Shown piece by piece: positions 16,692 through 25,211 of a stretch of DNA of 35,658 nt; the first letter of the stretch is position 1, and every line of letters begins with the position of its first letter. Source of the DNA: Streptosporangium minutum (lineage in GTDB: Bacteria > Actinomycetota > Actinomycetes > Streptosporangiales > Streptosporangiaceae). The notes beneath the pieces were generated by a model, which had not been told where the DNA came from, made no database searches, and saw only the letters and a program-made list of their open reading frames with translations. The position numbers were made by a program, and so were the translations under genes. The stretch covers positions 1-35,658 of the forward strand of contig NZ_NGFP01000069.1 in NCBI RefSeq assembly GCF_002149035.1. Direction: 5' to 3'.

Positions 16692-17474
16692 CTAGTGGCG
16701 TACGCCGACCGGGACGACCAGGGGGGTTCCGGCCACGGGGTCCTCGATCACCTTGGCGTCCAGCTCGAAGACCTCCGCGAGGAGGGGTTCGGTGAGGACC
16801 TCGTGCGGCGGTCCGGCGGCGATGACCTTGCCGTCGCGCATGGCGACCAGGCGGTCGGCGTAGCGGGCGGCCAGGTTGAGGTCGTGCAGGACCATCACCA
16901 CGGTGCGGCCGAGCTCGCCGTGGAGCCTGCGGACCAGCTCCAGGACCTCGACCTGGTGGGCCAGGTCCAGGAAGGTCGTCGGCTCGTCGAGCAGGAGCAG
17001 GTCGGTGCCCTGGGCGAGGGCCATCGAGATCCACGCCCGCTGGCGCTGCCCGCCGGACAGCTCGTCCAGCGGGCGCTCGCCCAGGTCGAGCAGGCCGGTC
17101 ATGGCCAGAGCCTCGCTGACCGCCGACTCGTCGTCGGAGGACCACTGCCGGTACCACGTCTGGTGCGGGTGCCGTCCCCGGGCCACCAGGTCGGCCACGG
17201 TCAGCCCCTCCGGGGCCGTCGGAGCCTGCGGCAGCACGCCGAGGACCTTGGCGACCTCCTTGGTGGGCATCCTGTCGATGCGTTTGCCGTCCAGCAGGAC
17301 CTCGCCGCCCGTCGGCCGGAGCAGCCGCCCCAGCGCGCGCAGCAGCGTGGACTTGCCACACCCGTTCGGTCCGATGATCGTGGTCACCGTTCCGGCCTCG
17401 ATCCCGAGATCGAGGCCGTCGACGATGACACGGTCGCCGTAGCCCAGCCTGACGTCGACGGCTTGCAGTCTCAC
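16692..17474 (-). CDS. Iron-siderophore ABC transporter ATP-binding protein (FepC/FecE type)
   Basis: This 260-residue cytoplasmic ATPase powers siderophore import. Walker [10 protein letters not shown] is at 35-43, the signature LSGGQRQRA begins at 139, Walker B LLLLDEPT is at 159-166, and the switch His197 is in VLHDLN. The insertion GRHPHQTW after the Q-loop (PQ at 82-83) is characteristic of the ferric-siderophore/B12 class. It is the last gene of a three-gene minus-strand operon; its GTG overlaps the permease stop by four bases (GTGA). Only 13 bases separate its stop from that of ftsY. The ligand (hydroxamate, catecholate or other) cannot be read from the ATPase. Confidence 0.93.
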   Translation of the reverse strand: MRLQAVDVRLGYGDRVIVDGLDLGIEAGTVTTIIGPNGCGKSTLLRALGRLLRPTGGEVLLDGKRIDRMPTKEVAKVLGVLPQAPTAPEGLTVADLVARGRHPHQTWYRQWSSDDESAVSEALAMTGLLDLGERPLDELSGGQRQRAWISMALAQGTDLLLLDEPTTFLDLAHQVEVLELVRRLHGELGRTVVMVLHDLNLAARYADRLVAMRDGKVIAAGPPHEVLTEPLLAEVFELDAKVIEDPVAGTPLVVPVGVRH

Positions 17475-18571
17475 GAGCGTGCCTCTCTGCGAACACGGAT
17501 CAGGAGATAGATCAGATAGGGGGCGCCGAGGACCGCGGTGACCACGCCCACCGGCAGCTCGACGGGGCTGAACAGGGTCCGCGCGGCCAGGTCGGACGCG
17601 GCGGTGAGAACGGCTCCGACGAGAGCGGAGACGACCAGCGGCGGCTGGCCCACCCCGGCCAGGCGCAGTGCGATCTGCGGGGCGGCCAGGGCGACGAACG
17701 CGATGGGCCCCGCCGCGGAGGTGGCCACCGCCGCGAGCAGGACGGCGGCGAGGATCATCAGGCCCCTGGCGAGGTTCATCCGTACGCCCAGGCCGGTCAC
17801 GGTGTCGTCGCCGAAGCGGAGCGCGCCGAGCGAGCGGGTGCCGACCAGGGTCAGCGGGATGAGCACGGCGAGCGCGATCGCGACGGGGACCACGTGCTCC
17901 CAGCCCCGGCCGTTCAGCGAGCCGCTGATCCAGACCATGGCCCGGCCGCTGTCGGTGACGTCCCCCACGGTCAGCAGCCAGTATTTGACGTTGGTGAACA
18001 CCGCCGAGACGCCGATGCCGACCAGCACCAGGCGGTAGCCGTCCAGCCCCTTGCGCCAGGCCAGCAGGTAGACGGTCAGCGCCCCGGCCAGGCCGCCGGC
18101 CAGAGCCATGAGAGGGATGCCCACCTCGGCCAGGGCGCCGCTGGCGCCGCCCGCGGTGCTTCCGGCGGCCACGATGACCGCGACCACGGTCACGCTGGAG
18201 CCGGTGGTCACGCCGAGGATGTCGGGGCTGGCCAGCGGATTGCGGGCGATGGCCTGGGTGATCGCGCCGGCCAGGGCCAGCGCCGCGCCGACGAGGACGC
18301 CGGTCAGCGCCCGGGGCAGGCGGAGCTCCATCACGACGAAGTGGTCCGAGCCGTCGCCGGTGATCGCCTGGAACACCTCGGGGACGCTCATCGGGATGTC
18401 GCCGATGCGCATGCCGAGCGCCATCAGCAGCACGGTGGCGGCCAGCAGGACCAGGGCCACGGTGGCCGAGCGCAGGCGCAGCAGCCAGGAGGTGGAACCG
18501 AGCCGCAGGGACCGTGCGTGCGCGGGCCGTACCGGACGTTCGTGCGGGAGCCGTACGGGGGAGGAGGTCAC
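17471..18571 (-). CDS. Iron-siderophore ABC transporter permease (FecCD family, FepG-like)
   Basis: A 366-residue FecCD-family inner-membrane permease. After a basic cytoplasmic N terminus there are about nine to ten hydrophobic segments between residue 33 and the C terminus. Family motifs include [19 protein letters not shown] with [14 protein letters not shown] just after it, the ATPase-coupling region around GRSLG-type residues (here [13 protein letters not shown]), and [19 protein letters not shown] near the end. It pairs with the permease encoded immediately upstream, and both ends overlap neighbours by four bases (GTGA at each junction), so the operon is translationally coupled. The probable role is the second half of the heterodimeric channel. 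Confidence 0.92.
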   Translation of the reverse strand: MTSSPVRLPHERPVRPAHARSLRLGSTSWLLRLRSATVALVLLAATVLLMALGMRIGDIPMSVPEVFQAITGDGSDHFVVMELRLPRALTGVLVGAALALAGAITQAIARNPLASPDILGVTTGSSVTVVAVIVAAGSTAGGASGALAEVGIPLMALAGGLAGALTVYLLAWRKGLDGYRLVLVGIGVSAVFTNVKYWLLTVGDVTDSGRAMVWISGSLNGRGWEHVVPVAIALAVLIPLTLVGTRSLGALRFGDDTVTGLGVRMNLARGLMILAAVLLAAVATSAAGPIAFVALAAPQIALRLAGVGQPPLVVSALVGAVLTAASDLAARTLFSPVELPVGVVTAVLGAPYLIYLLIRVRREARS

Positions 18572-19620
18572 AGGCGGACCGGCTTTCTCCGGCGGACCAG
18601 GAAGACGAAGAACGGCGCGCCGGTCAGGGCGAGCACGACCCCGACCTCCAGCTCGCCGGGGCGGGCGACCATCCGGCCGATCACGTCGGCGGCGAGCAGG
18701 GCCGCGGCGCCGAGCAGCCCGGAGTACGGCAGCAGCCAGCGGTGGTCCGGGCCGGACAGCGGGCGGGCCAGGTGGGGGACCATCAGGCCGAGGAAGGCCA
18801 GCGAGCCGCAGGCCGCGACCGAGGCCCCGCTGAGCAGCGTGATCGCGGCCACGCCGATGGTGCGGGTCAGGGTGACGTTCTGGCCGAGGGCGCGGGCGAC
18901 GTCCTCGCCCAGGGAGAGCGCGTTGAGGCCGGGCGCGTTGATCAGGGCCAGGACCAGGCCGACGGCGATGAACGGGAGCACCTGCCAGACGACGTCACCG
19001 CCCCGGCCCGCGATCGAGCCCGCCTGCCAGAAGCGGAAGACGTCCATGGCCTGCTCGTCCATCAGGACCAGGGCCGAGGTGAGGGCGTAGAGGAAGGCGC
19101 TGACCGCGGTGCCCGCGAGGGCCAGCGTCACGGGGGTGGGGGCGCCGCGGCCGCCGGCCATGCCGAGGGCGAAGACTCCGACGCTGGCGATCAGGGCTCC
19201 GGCCAGGCCGAACCAGATGTAGCCGTACAGGCTGGTGACGCCGAGGACCATGATGCTGAGCACCATGGCGAACGCCGCGCCCTGGGTGACGCCGAGCAGG
19301 CCGGGGTCGGCCAGCGGGTTGCGGGTGTGCCCCTGCATGAGCGCGCCCGCGACGCCGAGCGCGATCCCGGCCAGGACGCCGACGGCGGTCCTGGGGATGC
19401 GCAGCGACCGGATGATGATGTCGTTCTCGCTGCCGGTCGGACCGGTCAGCGCGTGCCACACGTCGGCGGGCGGGACCGGCTTCGCGCCGATCATGACGCT
19501 CAGCATGGCCGCGATCGCGAGAGCCCCGAACAGCCCGGCCAGCACGGCCAGGCGATGCCGGTGGATGGCACGGGCCCTGCCGCGCGACGGGGGTCGCGTG
19601 GCGGCCGCCACTGTGCTCAC
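18568..19620 (-). CDS. Iron-siderophore ABC transporter permease (FecCD family, FepD-like)
   Basis: A 350-residue FecCD permease and the first gene of the importer operon. It shows [19 protein letters not shown] with [14 protein letters not shown], the coupling segment [15 protein letters not shown], and [15 protein letters not shown], the conserved order of the family. There are multiple TM segments. I chose GTG 19620 because GAGGAG lies 5 bases upstream on the minus strand; the longer frame to 19653 adds residues with no such site. The promoter region is shared with the divergent binding-protein gene and carries iron boxes, so repression by a DtxR/IdeR/DmdR regulator under iron sufficiency is expected. 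Confidence 0.92.
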   Translation of the reverse strand: MSTVAAATRPPSRGRARAIHRHRLAVLAGLFGALAIAAMLSVMIGAKPVPPADVWHALTGPTGSENDIIIRSLRIPRTAVGVLAGIALGVAGALMQGHTRNPLADPGLLGVTQGAAFAMVLSIMVLGVTSLYGYIWFGLAGALIASVGVFALGMAGGRGAPTPVTLALAGTAVSAFLYALTSALVLMDEQAMDVFRFWQAGSIAGRGGDVVWQVLPFIAVGLVLALINAPGLNALSLGEDVARALGQNVTLTRTIGVAAITLLSGASVAACGSLAFLGLMVPHLARPLSGPDHRWLLPYSGLLGAAALLAADVIGRMVARPGELEVGVVLALTGAPFFVFLVRRRKPVRL

Positions 19621-19663
19621 CTGCGCTCCTCTCGTTTGCCCGATCCTGCACAAGTATGTCAGC

Positions 19664-19682
19664 TTAGGTATGGCTAAGCTAA
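19664..19682. promoter_or_regulatory. DtxR/IdeR-type iron box 1
   Basis: TTAGGTATGGCTAAGCTAA matches the 19-base DtxR/IdeR/DmdR consensus (TWAGGTWAGSCTWACCTWA) at 16 positions. The mismatches are the central AT order and one right-half base. It also lies within a perfect 7-bp dyad, AGCTTAG (19661-19667) and CTAAGCT (19674-19680). It sits in the 95-base divergent gap, 44 bases from the permease start and 34 bases from the binding-protein start. Confidence 0.8.
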
Positions 19683-19683
19683 A

Positions 19684-19702
19684 TTAGGTTGGCTGTACCT
19701 TG
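19684..19702. promoter_or_regulatory. DtxR/IdeR-type iron box 2 (weaker)
   Basis: TTAGGTTGGCTGTACCTTG keeps the half-sites TTAGGT and ACCT with correct spacing and matches about 12 of 19 consensus positions. It starts 20 bases after box 1. DtxR-family dimers commonly bind paired sites on opposite faces of DNA, so the tandem arrangement supports a real operator. It ends 13 bases before the ATG at 19716. Confidence 0.55.
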
Positions 19703-19715
19703 AAGGGAACCTTTG

Positions 19716-20720
19716 ATGAGAGCGTTGCGAGCCTTGACCGTGGGTGTCGCGGGAGCCGTACTCTCCCTCGGCCTCGCCGCCTGTGGGGCGAGCACCTCCA
19801 GCACGACGGCCGACGCCGGCGCCCCGGCCCCTGCGGCGAGCGACGCGGCGGCGTTCCCCCGTACGGTGAAGCACGCCATGGGCGAGACCCAGGTCGCGGC
19901 CCAGCCCAAGCGGGTCGTGGCCCTCGACCAGAGCTTCGTGGACGCGGTGCTGACCCTGGAGACCGACGTCGTCGGCTTCACCACCTACCGGGCGATCGAC
20001 GACAAGCTCCCCGACTACCTGGCCCCGGTCCTCGGCCACGCCAAGGAGGCCAAGCCGGTCGGCACGCTGGAGCAGCCGAGCCTGGAGCAGATCATCGCAC
20101 TCAAGCCCGATCTGATCGTCTCGGCCAAGGTCCGCCACGAGGCGCTGTACGACAAGCTGTCGAAGATCGCGCCGACGGTGTTCAGCGAGACCACGGGGGC
20201 CATCTGGAAGGAGAACCTCAAGCTCATGGGCCAGGCCCTGGGCAAGGAGGACCTCGCCGAGCAGAAGATCAAGGCCTATCAGGACCGCGCCGCCACGATC
20301 GGCGAGTCGATCAAGGCCAAGGAGGGCAAGCTGCCCACCGTCTCCATCGCCCGCTTCGCCGGTGAGCCGACCGTCCGCCTCTACGTGGAGAACTCCTACT
20401 CCGGCCTGGTGCTGAAGGACGTCGGTTTCGCCCGCCCCGAGGGGCAGCCGACCACCACTGAGACGATCATGGTGGAGGTCAGCCAGGAGAACATCTCCCA
20501 GCTCGACGCCGACCACATCTTCGTCGCGGCCTACGCCGACCCGTCGGTCGAGCCGATCAAGAAGAAGTTCGAGGCCAACCCGCTCTGGGGCAAGCTCAAG
20601 GGCGCCAAGCACGACGTCGCCGACATGACCTGGATGAGCGCCGTCGGCATCCAGGGCGCCCACGCCATCCTCGACGACCTCGCGAAGTTCTTCGAGGTCG
20701 ACCCCGCCAAGGCCGCCTGA
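19716..20720 (+). CDS. Iron-siderophore ABC transporter substrate-binding lipoprotein
   Basis: A 334-residue extracellular binding protein of the FepB/FecB (helical backbone, TroA-like) class. The signal peptide ends in lipobox LAAC, with lipidation at Cys23. A low-complexity Ala/Ser/Thr linker follows, then the two-lobed domain from KRVVALDQSFVDAVLTL through SLEQIIALKPDLIV to the C-terminal WMSAVGIQGAHAILDDLAKF. I chose ATG 19716 (MRALRALTVG), with a GAAGGGA site at 19702-19708. It is transcribed away from the permease-ATPase operon, and both share the iron boxes. Together the four genes form a complete importer. No siderophore biosynthetic gene is in the window, so the ligand may be a xenosiderophore. 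Confidence 0.92.
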   Translation: MRALRALTVGVAGAVLSLGLAACGASTSSTTADAGAPAPAASDAAAFPRTVKHAMGETQVAAQPKRVVALDQSFVDAVLTLETDVVGFTTYRAIDDKLPDYLAPVLGHAKEAKPVGTLEQPSLEQIIALKPDLIVSAKVRHEALYDKLSKIAPTVFSETTGAIWKENLKLMGQALGKEDLAEQKIKAYQDRAATIGESIKAKEGKLPTVSIARFAGEPTVRLYVENSYSGLVLKDVGFARPEGQPTTTETIMVEVSQENISQLDADHIFVAAYADPSVEPIKKKFEANPLWGKLKGAKHDVADMTWMSAVGIQGAHAILDDLAKFFEVDPAKAA

Positions 20721-20809
20721 CCCCTCTTTCCGGTCCCTTCGTCGGAGATCCTTCGCCGAGTTTTCCGCTTCTCCTGGAGAACCGGTCATAGCGGTCTAAA
20801 GTCAGAGCC

Positions 20810-21010
20810 ATGGTGACTCACCGCTCAGCGGTCATACCGACAGATCCGCAATCTCCTGGCACCTGTCTGTGTGGGTACCCGGCCGACTTCGTCATCCAGA
20901 CCTCCTGGTTCTCCGGCCGGCGTTCCCTCGACCCCGTGTGCGGCCCCCACGTCTCCGAGGTGGTGGACGCCATCGCCAGGAAGAACGCGCAGCGGGACGG
21001 CGGAGCCTGA
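20810..21010 (+). CDS. Small Cys-containing hypothetical protein (66 aa)
   Basis: I do not recognise this family. The 66 residues contain TCLCG near position 18 and PVCGPH near 43, a spacing that could hold a metal with three Cys and one His, flanking an aromatic central stretch. The end is a charged helix. There is no signal peptide or TM segment. The ATG at 20810 is followed directly by GTG 20813, and no strong ribosome-binding site is seen; GGAGAA lies 29-34 bases upstream, too far to act. It sits alone between the siderophore-binding gene and the convergent cysteine-desulfhydrase gene, with a hairpin after it. Coding potential rests mainly on GC3 bias and the Cys pattern. Confidence 0.55.
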   Translation: MVTHRSAVIPTDPQSPGTCLCGYPADFVIQTSWFSGRRSLDPVCGPHVSEVVDAIARKNAQRDGGA

Positions 21011-21017
21011 CGCGCCT

Positions 21018-21049
21018 GGGGCGCCGGTCGTCGGTGGCGACGGCGCCCC
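21018..21049. terminator. Bidirectional hairpin between convergent genes
   Basis: GGGGCGCC pairs with GGCGCCCC. After a bulged G, GTCG pairs with CGAC around a 7-base loop, giving 12 paired bases. It lies between the stop of the small plus-strand gene (21010) and the stop of the minus-strand cds1-like gene (21065), and so can end transcription from both sides. Confidence 0.65.
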
Positions 21050-21064
21050 GCGCGCGATGCGGGG

Positions 21065-22141
21065 TCAGGGCTGGGAGAGGAAGGACCTCAGCTCCTCCAG
21101 GTGGGGGGCGATGTCCAGGCCTCGTTCCGCGAGCCAGGCGTCGTCGTCGTAGGTGCCCCGGTAGCGTTCGCCGCCGTCGCAGATCAGCGTGACGACGCTG
21201 CCCTGCTCGCCCGCCTGGCGCATCTCCCGCAGGATCTGTACGGCCGCGGCCACGTTGGTGCCGGTGGAGCCGCCGACGTCGCGGCCGGTGACCTCGCGGA
21301 CCCAGCGCATGGCCGCGATGGACCGGGCGTCGGGGACCTGGATCATGCGGTCGATCACGGTGGGCATGAAGGACGGCTCCACGCGGGGACGGCCGATGCC
21401 CTCGATGCGGGAGCCGGGCGCGGTGGCCGTGGCGTCGCCCGAACACCAGGAGGAGTAGAACGCCGAGCCTTCGGGATCGACCACGGCCAGGCGGGTGACG
21501 TAACGCCGGTAGCGGATGTAGCGGCCGATGGTGGAGGAGGTGCCGCCGGTGCCGGCGCCGACCACGATCCAGCTGGGCTCGGGGTGGGGCTCCATCTCCA
21601 TCTGGCTGAAGATGCTCTCGGCGATGTTGTTGTTGCCGCGCCAGTCGGTGGCCCGCTCGGCGTAGGTGAACTGGTCCATGAAGTGCCCGCCGGTCTCGAC
21701 GGCCAGCCGGTGGGACTCCTCGTAGATGGTCCCGGGGTCGTTCACCAGGTGGCACTTGCCGCCGTAGAACTCGATCAGCGCGATCTTCTCGGGCGAGGTC
21801 GAGGCGGGCATCACCGCGATGAACGGCAGGCCGATGAGCCGGGCGAAGTAGGCCTCGCTCACCGCCGTCGAACCGCTGGACGCCTCGACGACCGTCGTGC
21901 TTGGACCGATCCAGCCGTTCGACAGGCCGTACAGGAACAGGGATCGAGCGAGCCGGTGCTTGAGTGAACCGGTGGGGTGGACGGACTCGTCTTTCAGGTA
22001 GAGGTTTACCCCCCACCGCGGGGGAAGCGGAAAGACGTGGAGATGAGTGTCGCAGCTTCTATGGGCGTCGGCCTCGACTCGGCGGATGGCCTCGGCCACC
22101 CAGGAGCGGGTCTCGGGGTCGTGTCGATCCACGTATTCCAT
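21065..22141 (-). CDS. cds1: PLP-dependent cysteine synthase-family protein, Cds1-like L-cysteine desulfhydrase
   Basis: A 358-residue fold-type II PLP enzyme. The Schiff-base lysine is Lys61 in PTGSLKHR. The substrate loop is [10 protein letters not shown], and the PLP-phosphate loop is [12 protein letters not shown]. Distinctive blocks ([20 protein letters not shown] and [20 protein letters not shown]) match the actinobacterial Cds1 group. A mycobacterial member of that group degrades cysteine to H2S, pyruvate and ammonia. The synthase direction cannot be excluded from sequence. I start it at ATG 22141 ([12 protein letters not shown]) because the longer frame upstream has unusual composition. 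A TTCAAT-N17-TATCAT candidate promoter lies upstream. It is divergent from a SigR-type sigma factor, which suits a thiol-redox role. Confidence 0.82.
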   Translation of the reverse strand: MEYVDRHDPETRSWVAEAIRRVEADAHRSCDTHLHVFPLPPRWGVNLYLKDESVHPTGSLKHRLARSLFLYGLSNGWIGPSTTVVEASSGSTAVSEAYFARLIGLPFIAVMPASTSPEKIALIEFYGGKCHLVNDPGTIYEESHRLAVETGGHFMDQFTYAERATDWRGNNNIAESIFSQMEMEPHPEPSWIVVGAGTGGTSSTIGRYIRYRRYVTRLAVVDPEGSAFYSSWCSGDATATAPGSRIEGIGRPRVEPSFMPTVIDRMIQVPDARSIAAMRWVREVTGRDVGGSTGTNVAAAVQILREMRQAGEQGSVVTLICDGGERYRGTYDDDAWLAERGLDIAPHLEELRSFLSQP

Positions 22142-22169
22142 AGACCCAAAGGTAGCGCTAGCTGGGGTT

Positions 22170-22198
22170 ATGTGATGATAGACACATGTTCGGCCAAA
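22170..22198 (-). promoter_or_regulatory. Candidate promoter for the cds1-like gene
   Basis: On the minus strand, TTCAAT and TATCAT are separated by 17 bases, about 30 bases upstream of the ATG at 22141. The local DNA is AT-richer than its surroundings. No SigR-type GGAAT/GTT pair was seen in this gap on either strand. Confidence 0.4.
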
Positions 22199-22410
22199 TT
22201 GAAGGAAGGATGTTACGATAATGAGACTTGTCCGGCTGTAGGGCGTGTTGCACCCGCCATTGGCGCAGCCAGTGATGAACCCCCTGAGCAGGCACAACCA
22301 CTCTTAACGGCACCTTTACCGGGTGCCTGCGAGCATGCCGTAAGCCGCCGGGAAGGGTGCGTCGCACCTGGGCCGGACGGTGACTGGGGGAACAGCAAGA
22401 GGGGGATGAC

Positions 22411-23007
22411 GTGATCACGATGACCGAAGAGCAGCGCCAGGACTGGTTCGAACGCGACGTTGTACCGGTCACCAACCAGCTCTACGCGTCCGCGATGCGT
22501 CTGACCCGCAACTCCGCCGATGCCGAGGACCTCGTCCAGGAGACCGTGACCAAGGCGTTCACCTCCTATCACCAGTTCCGTGAGGGCACCAACCTCAAGG
22601 CGTGGCTGCACCGCATCCTCACCAACAACTTCATCAACGACTACCGCAAGAAGCAGCGCTCGCCCAAGCTCTCGGCCACCGAGGAGATCGAGGACTGGCA
22701 GCTCGCCGCCGCCGAGTCCCACATGTCCTCCGGGCTCAAGTCCGCCGAGACCGAGGCGCTGGAGCAGCTGCCCGACAGTGCCGTGATGAACGCCCTGCGC
22801 GCCCTGCCCGAGGACTTCCGGGTGGCCGTCTACCTGGCCGACGTGGAGGGTTTCGCCTACAAGGAGATCGCCGAGCGGATGGGCACCCCCATCGGCACGG
22901 TCATGTCGCGCCTGCACCGGGGCCGTCGCCAGCTCCGGACGATGCTGGAGGACTACGCCATCGAGGAAGCCGGGTTCCGGCTGCCCGCGCAGCGCCAGGC
23001 CGCGTAG
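22411..23007 (+). CDS. sigR: ECF sigma factor of the SigR/SigH (thiol-oxidative stress) group
   Basis: A 198-residue RNA polymerase sigma factor. Region 2 (about residues 15-85) contains [14 protein letters not shown] and [20 protein letters not shown]. Region 4 (about 125-180) contains [20 protein letters not shown] and [18 protein letters not shown]. The linker [20 protein letters not shown] is diagnostic of the SigR/SigH group, which directs thioredoxin and other thiol-stress genes. Group members are normally followed by the zinc anti-sigma RsrA/RshA. Here the next 225 bases are non-coding and the next gene is unrelated. GTG 22411 has AGAGGGGG 5 bases upstream; ATG 22420 is the alternative. 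No autoregulatory GGAAT/GTT promoter is visible upstream. Confidence 0.88.
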   Translation: MITMTEEQRQDWFERDVVPVTNQLYASAMRLTRNSADAEDLVQETVTKAFTSYHQFREGTNLKAWLHRILTNNFINDYRKKQRSPKLSATEEIEDWQLAAAESHMSSGLKSAETEALEQLPDSAVMNALRALPEDFRVAVYLADVEGFAYKEIAERMGTPIGTVMSRLHRGRRQLRTMLEDYAIEEAGFRLPAQRQAA

Positions 23008-23076
23008 ACCCGTCCCCGCGCCTCGGCCCGCCGTCCTGGAGCTGTGGGACCGGCGGTCACCGAGCCGCGGGAGACC

Positions 23077-23106
23077 CCGGACCAATAGCGGTGAACCGCT
23101 GTCCGG
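23077..23106 (+). terminator. Bulged hairpin downstream of the SigR-type gene
   Basis: CCGGAC pairs with GTCCGG; inside it, after a 4-base CAAT bulge, AGCGGT pairs with ACCGCT across a 2-base gap. This gives about 12 paired bases 70 bases after the sigma gene stop. It is likely a terminator, which would separate the sigma gene from the downstream small gene. Confidence 0.5.
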
Positions 23107-23232
23107 CGACAAGCTGGAGCCGCATCATTACGCTATGTCGCTTTCGGTCTCCCGTCCCGGTGTGCCGACACCGCCGGGCAACGGGTGCGTCCCCCACCGT
23201 GCGTCTTCCCCTCCCCGTCCGGGAGGTGGCGG

Positions 23233-23538
23233 GTGAGCGAGTCCCGCGCGGCGACGGACCGCCTCCGTGCGGAGCTGAGGGAGCTCGGTGTGACCGGCGT
23301 CCACGAGGTCGGGAACGACGGCATCCTTTCGGTGTGGATAGGGCTGGTCATACGTTTCCGTGATGGCTTCTACCGTTGGCAGGAAGGGCCGGTGAAACGT
23401 CGCCATCTGGGCACGGATCCCAGCGGATGCGCCATTCGCGTGGCGCGTCGATACGCCGAATTACAGGCTGATGTCCCATCCTGGTGGGAGGACCTGGCCA
23501 AGATCTTGCGGGGGGACGCGGCTGAGGATTATCCGTAG
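23233..23538 (+). CDS. Hypothetical protein, 101 aa
   Basis: Not a family I can name. It opens with a basic/acidic helix (ATDRLRAELRELGV). A compact beta region follows with GILSVWIGLVIRFRDGFYRW, where two strands of alternating aromatic residues end in Tyr-Arg-Trp, then HLGTDPSGCAIRVARRYAEL and a Trp-rich tail (PSWWEDLAKIL). Similar small proteins with a Tyr-Arg-Trp strand are common next to regulators in actinomycetes, but this is impression only. GTG 23233 has GGGAGG 6 bases upstream, which fixes the start. It ends 27 bases before the deacetylase gene and may be cotranscribed with it. It is not RsrA: it has one Cys and no zinc motif. Confidence 0.7.
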   Translation: MSESRAATDRLRAELRELGVTGVHEVGNDGILSVWIGLVIRFRDGFYRWQEGPVKRRHLGTDPSGCAIRVARRYAELQADVPSWWEDLAKILRGDAAEDYP

Positions 23539-23565
23539 CCCCGCGCTCGCCTGCTTGGGGGAAGC

Positions 23566-24435
23566 GTGCGGTGGTGGACCGTTCCACTCGCCCTGCTGCT
23601 GGGGGCCGGGGGATGTGCCGCGCCGGTCGCCCACCTGAGGTCCGAGGGGACGCAGGTCTCCGCCACCCCCGCCGTCCCGGACGCCCCCGCGCCGTCCGCG
23701 GCCCGGCGGTCCCCGCCTGTCGATCCCGCGGAGCTGGCCGCGAAGCTGGCCGCGATCCAGCCGCAGTGGCCCAGGAGCAGATACCCCCTTCCGCCCGCCG
23801 CGCGCCACGTCGACTGCAGGCGGCTCAAGTGCGTGGCGCTGACCTATGACGACGGGCCCGGCGGATACACCGGGCAGCTGCTCGACATCCTCGCCCGGCA
23901 CCACGCCAGGGCGACCTTCTTCGTGCTCGGCCAGAAGGTGGCGGAGGACGGCCCGCACACCCTCCGCCGGATGGTGACCGAAGGACACGAGATCGGCAAC
24001 CACACCTGGAGCCACACCCAGCTCACGGCGCTGTCGGACGCGGGGATCAGAGGCGAGCTGGGCCGTACCCAGGGAATCGTCCACCATGTGACCGGGCGAT
24101 GGATGACCCTCATGCGCCCGCCGTACGGGGCCACCAGCAGACGGGTCGCCGCCGAGGCCCGCCGCAAGGGGCTCGCCCAGATCCTGTGGGACGTCGACAC
24201 CATGGACTGGCGGGACCGCGACAGCCTGGTCGTCACGCAGCGCGCGACCAGGGTCACGCCGGGGTCCGTCGTGCTCATGCACGACATCCACAGCACCACG
24301 GTCGAGGCCGCCGCCCAGGTGCTGGACCTGCTCGCCCTCCAGGGCTACACGTTCGTGACGCTCTCCGAGCTGTACGGCGGGCCGCTCGTCCCGGGCAGGG
24401 TGTACGCCGGGGAGGCGGGGCCCGCCGGGAGGTGA
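23566..24435 (+). CDS. Polysaccharide deacetylase (NodB homology) lipoprotein
   Basis: This 289-residue exported carbohydrate esterase 4 enzyme removes N- or O-acetyl groups from polymers such as peptidoglycan or chitin. The signal segment MRWWTVPLALLLGAGGC ends in a plausible lipobox Cys17. A Pro/Ala-rich linker leads to the catalytic domain from about residue 83. Motif 1 TYDDGP (93-98) holds the catalytic base and a metal-binding Asp. Motif 2 GNHTWSHT gives metal ligands His146 and His150. Motif 3 RPPYGA, a Trp-Asp-Val-Asp stretch (motif 4) and motif 5 VLMHDIH complete the set, so activity is expected. The start is GTG 23566, with a GGGGGAAG site. Confidence 0.9.
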   Translation: MRWWTVPLALLLGAGGCAAPVAHLRSEGTQVSATPAVPDAPAPSAARRSPPVDPAELAAKLAAIQPQWPRSRYPLPPAARHVDCRRLKCVALTYDDGPGGYTGQLLDILARHHARATFFVLGQKVAEDGPHTLRRMVTEGHEIGNHTWSHTQLTALSDAGIRGELGRTQGIVHHVTGRWMTLMRPPYGATSRRVAAEARRKGLAQILWDVDTMDWRDRDSLVVTQRATRVTPGSVVLMHDIHSTTVEAAAQVLDLLALQGYTFVTLSELYGGPLVPGRVYAGEAGPAGR

Positions 24436-24472
24436 CGGATTATTGTCGGTCGCCGGTGGGAGCATGGGGGGC

Positions 24473-25108
24473 ATGAGTTTCAGCGGTTTCCCCGACGAGG
24501 CCTTCCTGTTCTACGAGGGCCTTGAGGCGGACAACTCCAAGACCTACTGGACCCGCCACAAGCGGGTCTATGACGAGACGGTCAAGGCGCCCATGGCCGC
24601 GCTGGGCGAGGAACTGTCCGCCGAGTTCGGCCAGGTTCACCTGTTCCGCCCGCATCGCGACGTCCGCTTCGCCAAGGACAAGTCCCCCTACAAGACCCAC
24701 CAGGGCGCCTACGCCGCCACCGCCGAGGCCATCGGTTACTACGTCCAGCTCGACGCCGCGGGGCTGCACGCCGGGGCGGGCCTCTACTCGGCCCAGGGCG
24801 ACCAGCTCGCCCGCTACCGCCAGGCGGTCGACGAGGAGCTCAGCGGTGTCCCACTGGAGAAGGTCGTGGCAGGGCTCACCGCGGCCGGCTACGAGATCGA
24901 GGGCGACCGGCTGAAGACCCGCCCCCGCGGCGTCCCGGAGGGCCACCCCCGGCTCGGTCTGCTCCGCTACAGGTCCCTGCACGCCGGCCGCCGTTTCGCC
25001 CCGGAGCCGTGGGTCCACACCCCCGAGGTCCTCGACCGCGTCCGCGCGGTCTGGCGCGACCTCACCCCGCTCGTCGAGTGGCTCACCGTCCACCTCCCGG
25101 CGGACTAG
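24473..25108 (+). CDS. DUF2461 (TIGR02453) family protein
   Basis: This 211-residue protein matches the DUF2461 family in layout. It opens MSFSGFPDEAFLFYEGLEAD with NSKTYW just after it, then has the conserved block RPHRDVRFAKDKSPYKTHQG. A beta-rich centre follows with GYYVQLDAAGLHAGAGLY, then a C-terminal helical part. The function of the family is unknown, and no catalytic residues are established. I chose ATG 24473, which gives the usual family start; TTG 24443 and ATG 24464 in the same frame lie upstream. It starts 37 bases after the deacetylase stop, so both may share a transcript. Confidence 0.85.
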   Translation: MSFSGFPDEAFLFYEGLEADNSKTYWTRHKRVYDETVKAPMAALGEELSAEFGQVHLFRPHRDVRFAKDKSPYKTHQGAYAATAEAIGYYVQLDAAGLHAGAGLYSAQGDQLARYRQAVDEELSGVPLEKVVAGLTAAGYEIEGDRLKTRPRGVPEGHPRLGLLRYRSLHAGRRFAPEPWVHTPEVLDRVRAVWRDLTPLVEWLTVHLPAD

Positions 25109-25211
25109 ACCCCTTCCCGCGCCTCCCTGACACCCGGCCCGATCGGCCGGAGACCGCGGGACCGTGAACCCGGCGGGCCCGCCTCCCGACTGTGCTGGGT
25201 GAGGAGGCAGG

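Noticed and set aside
16692-20720. Part of a siderophore biosynthetic cluster
   Set aside because: Only uptake genes are present; ftsY and a small unrelated gene flank them directly.
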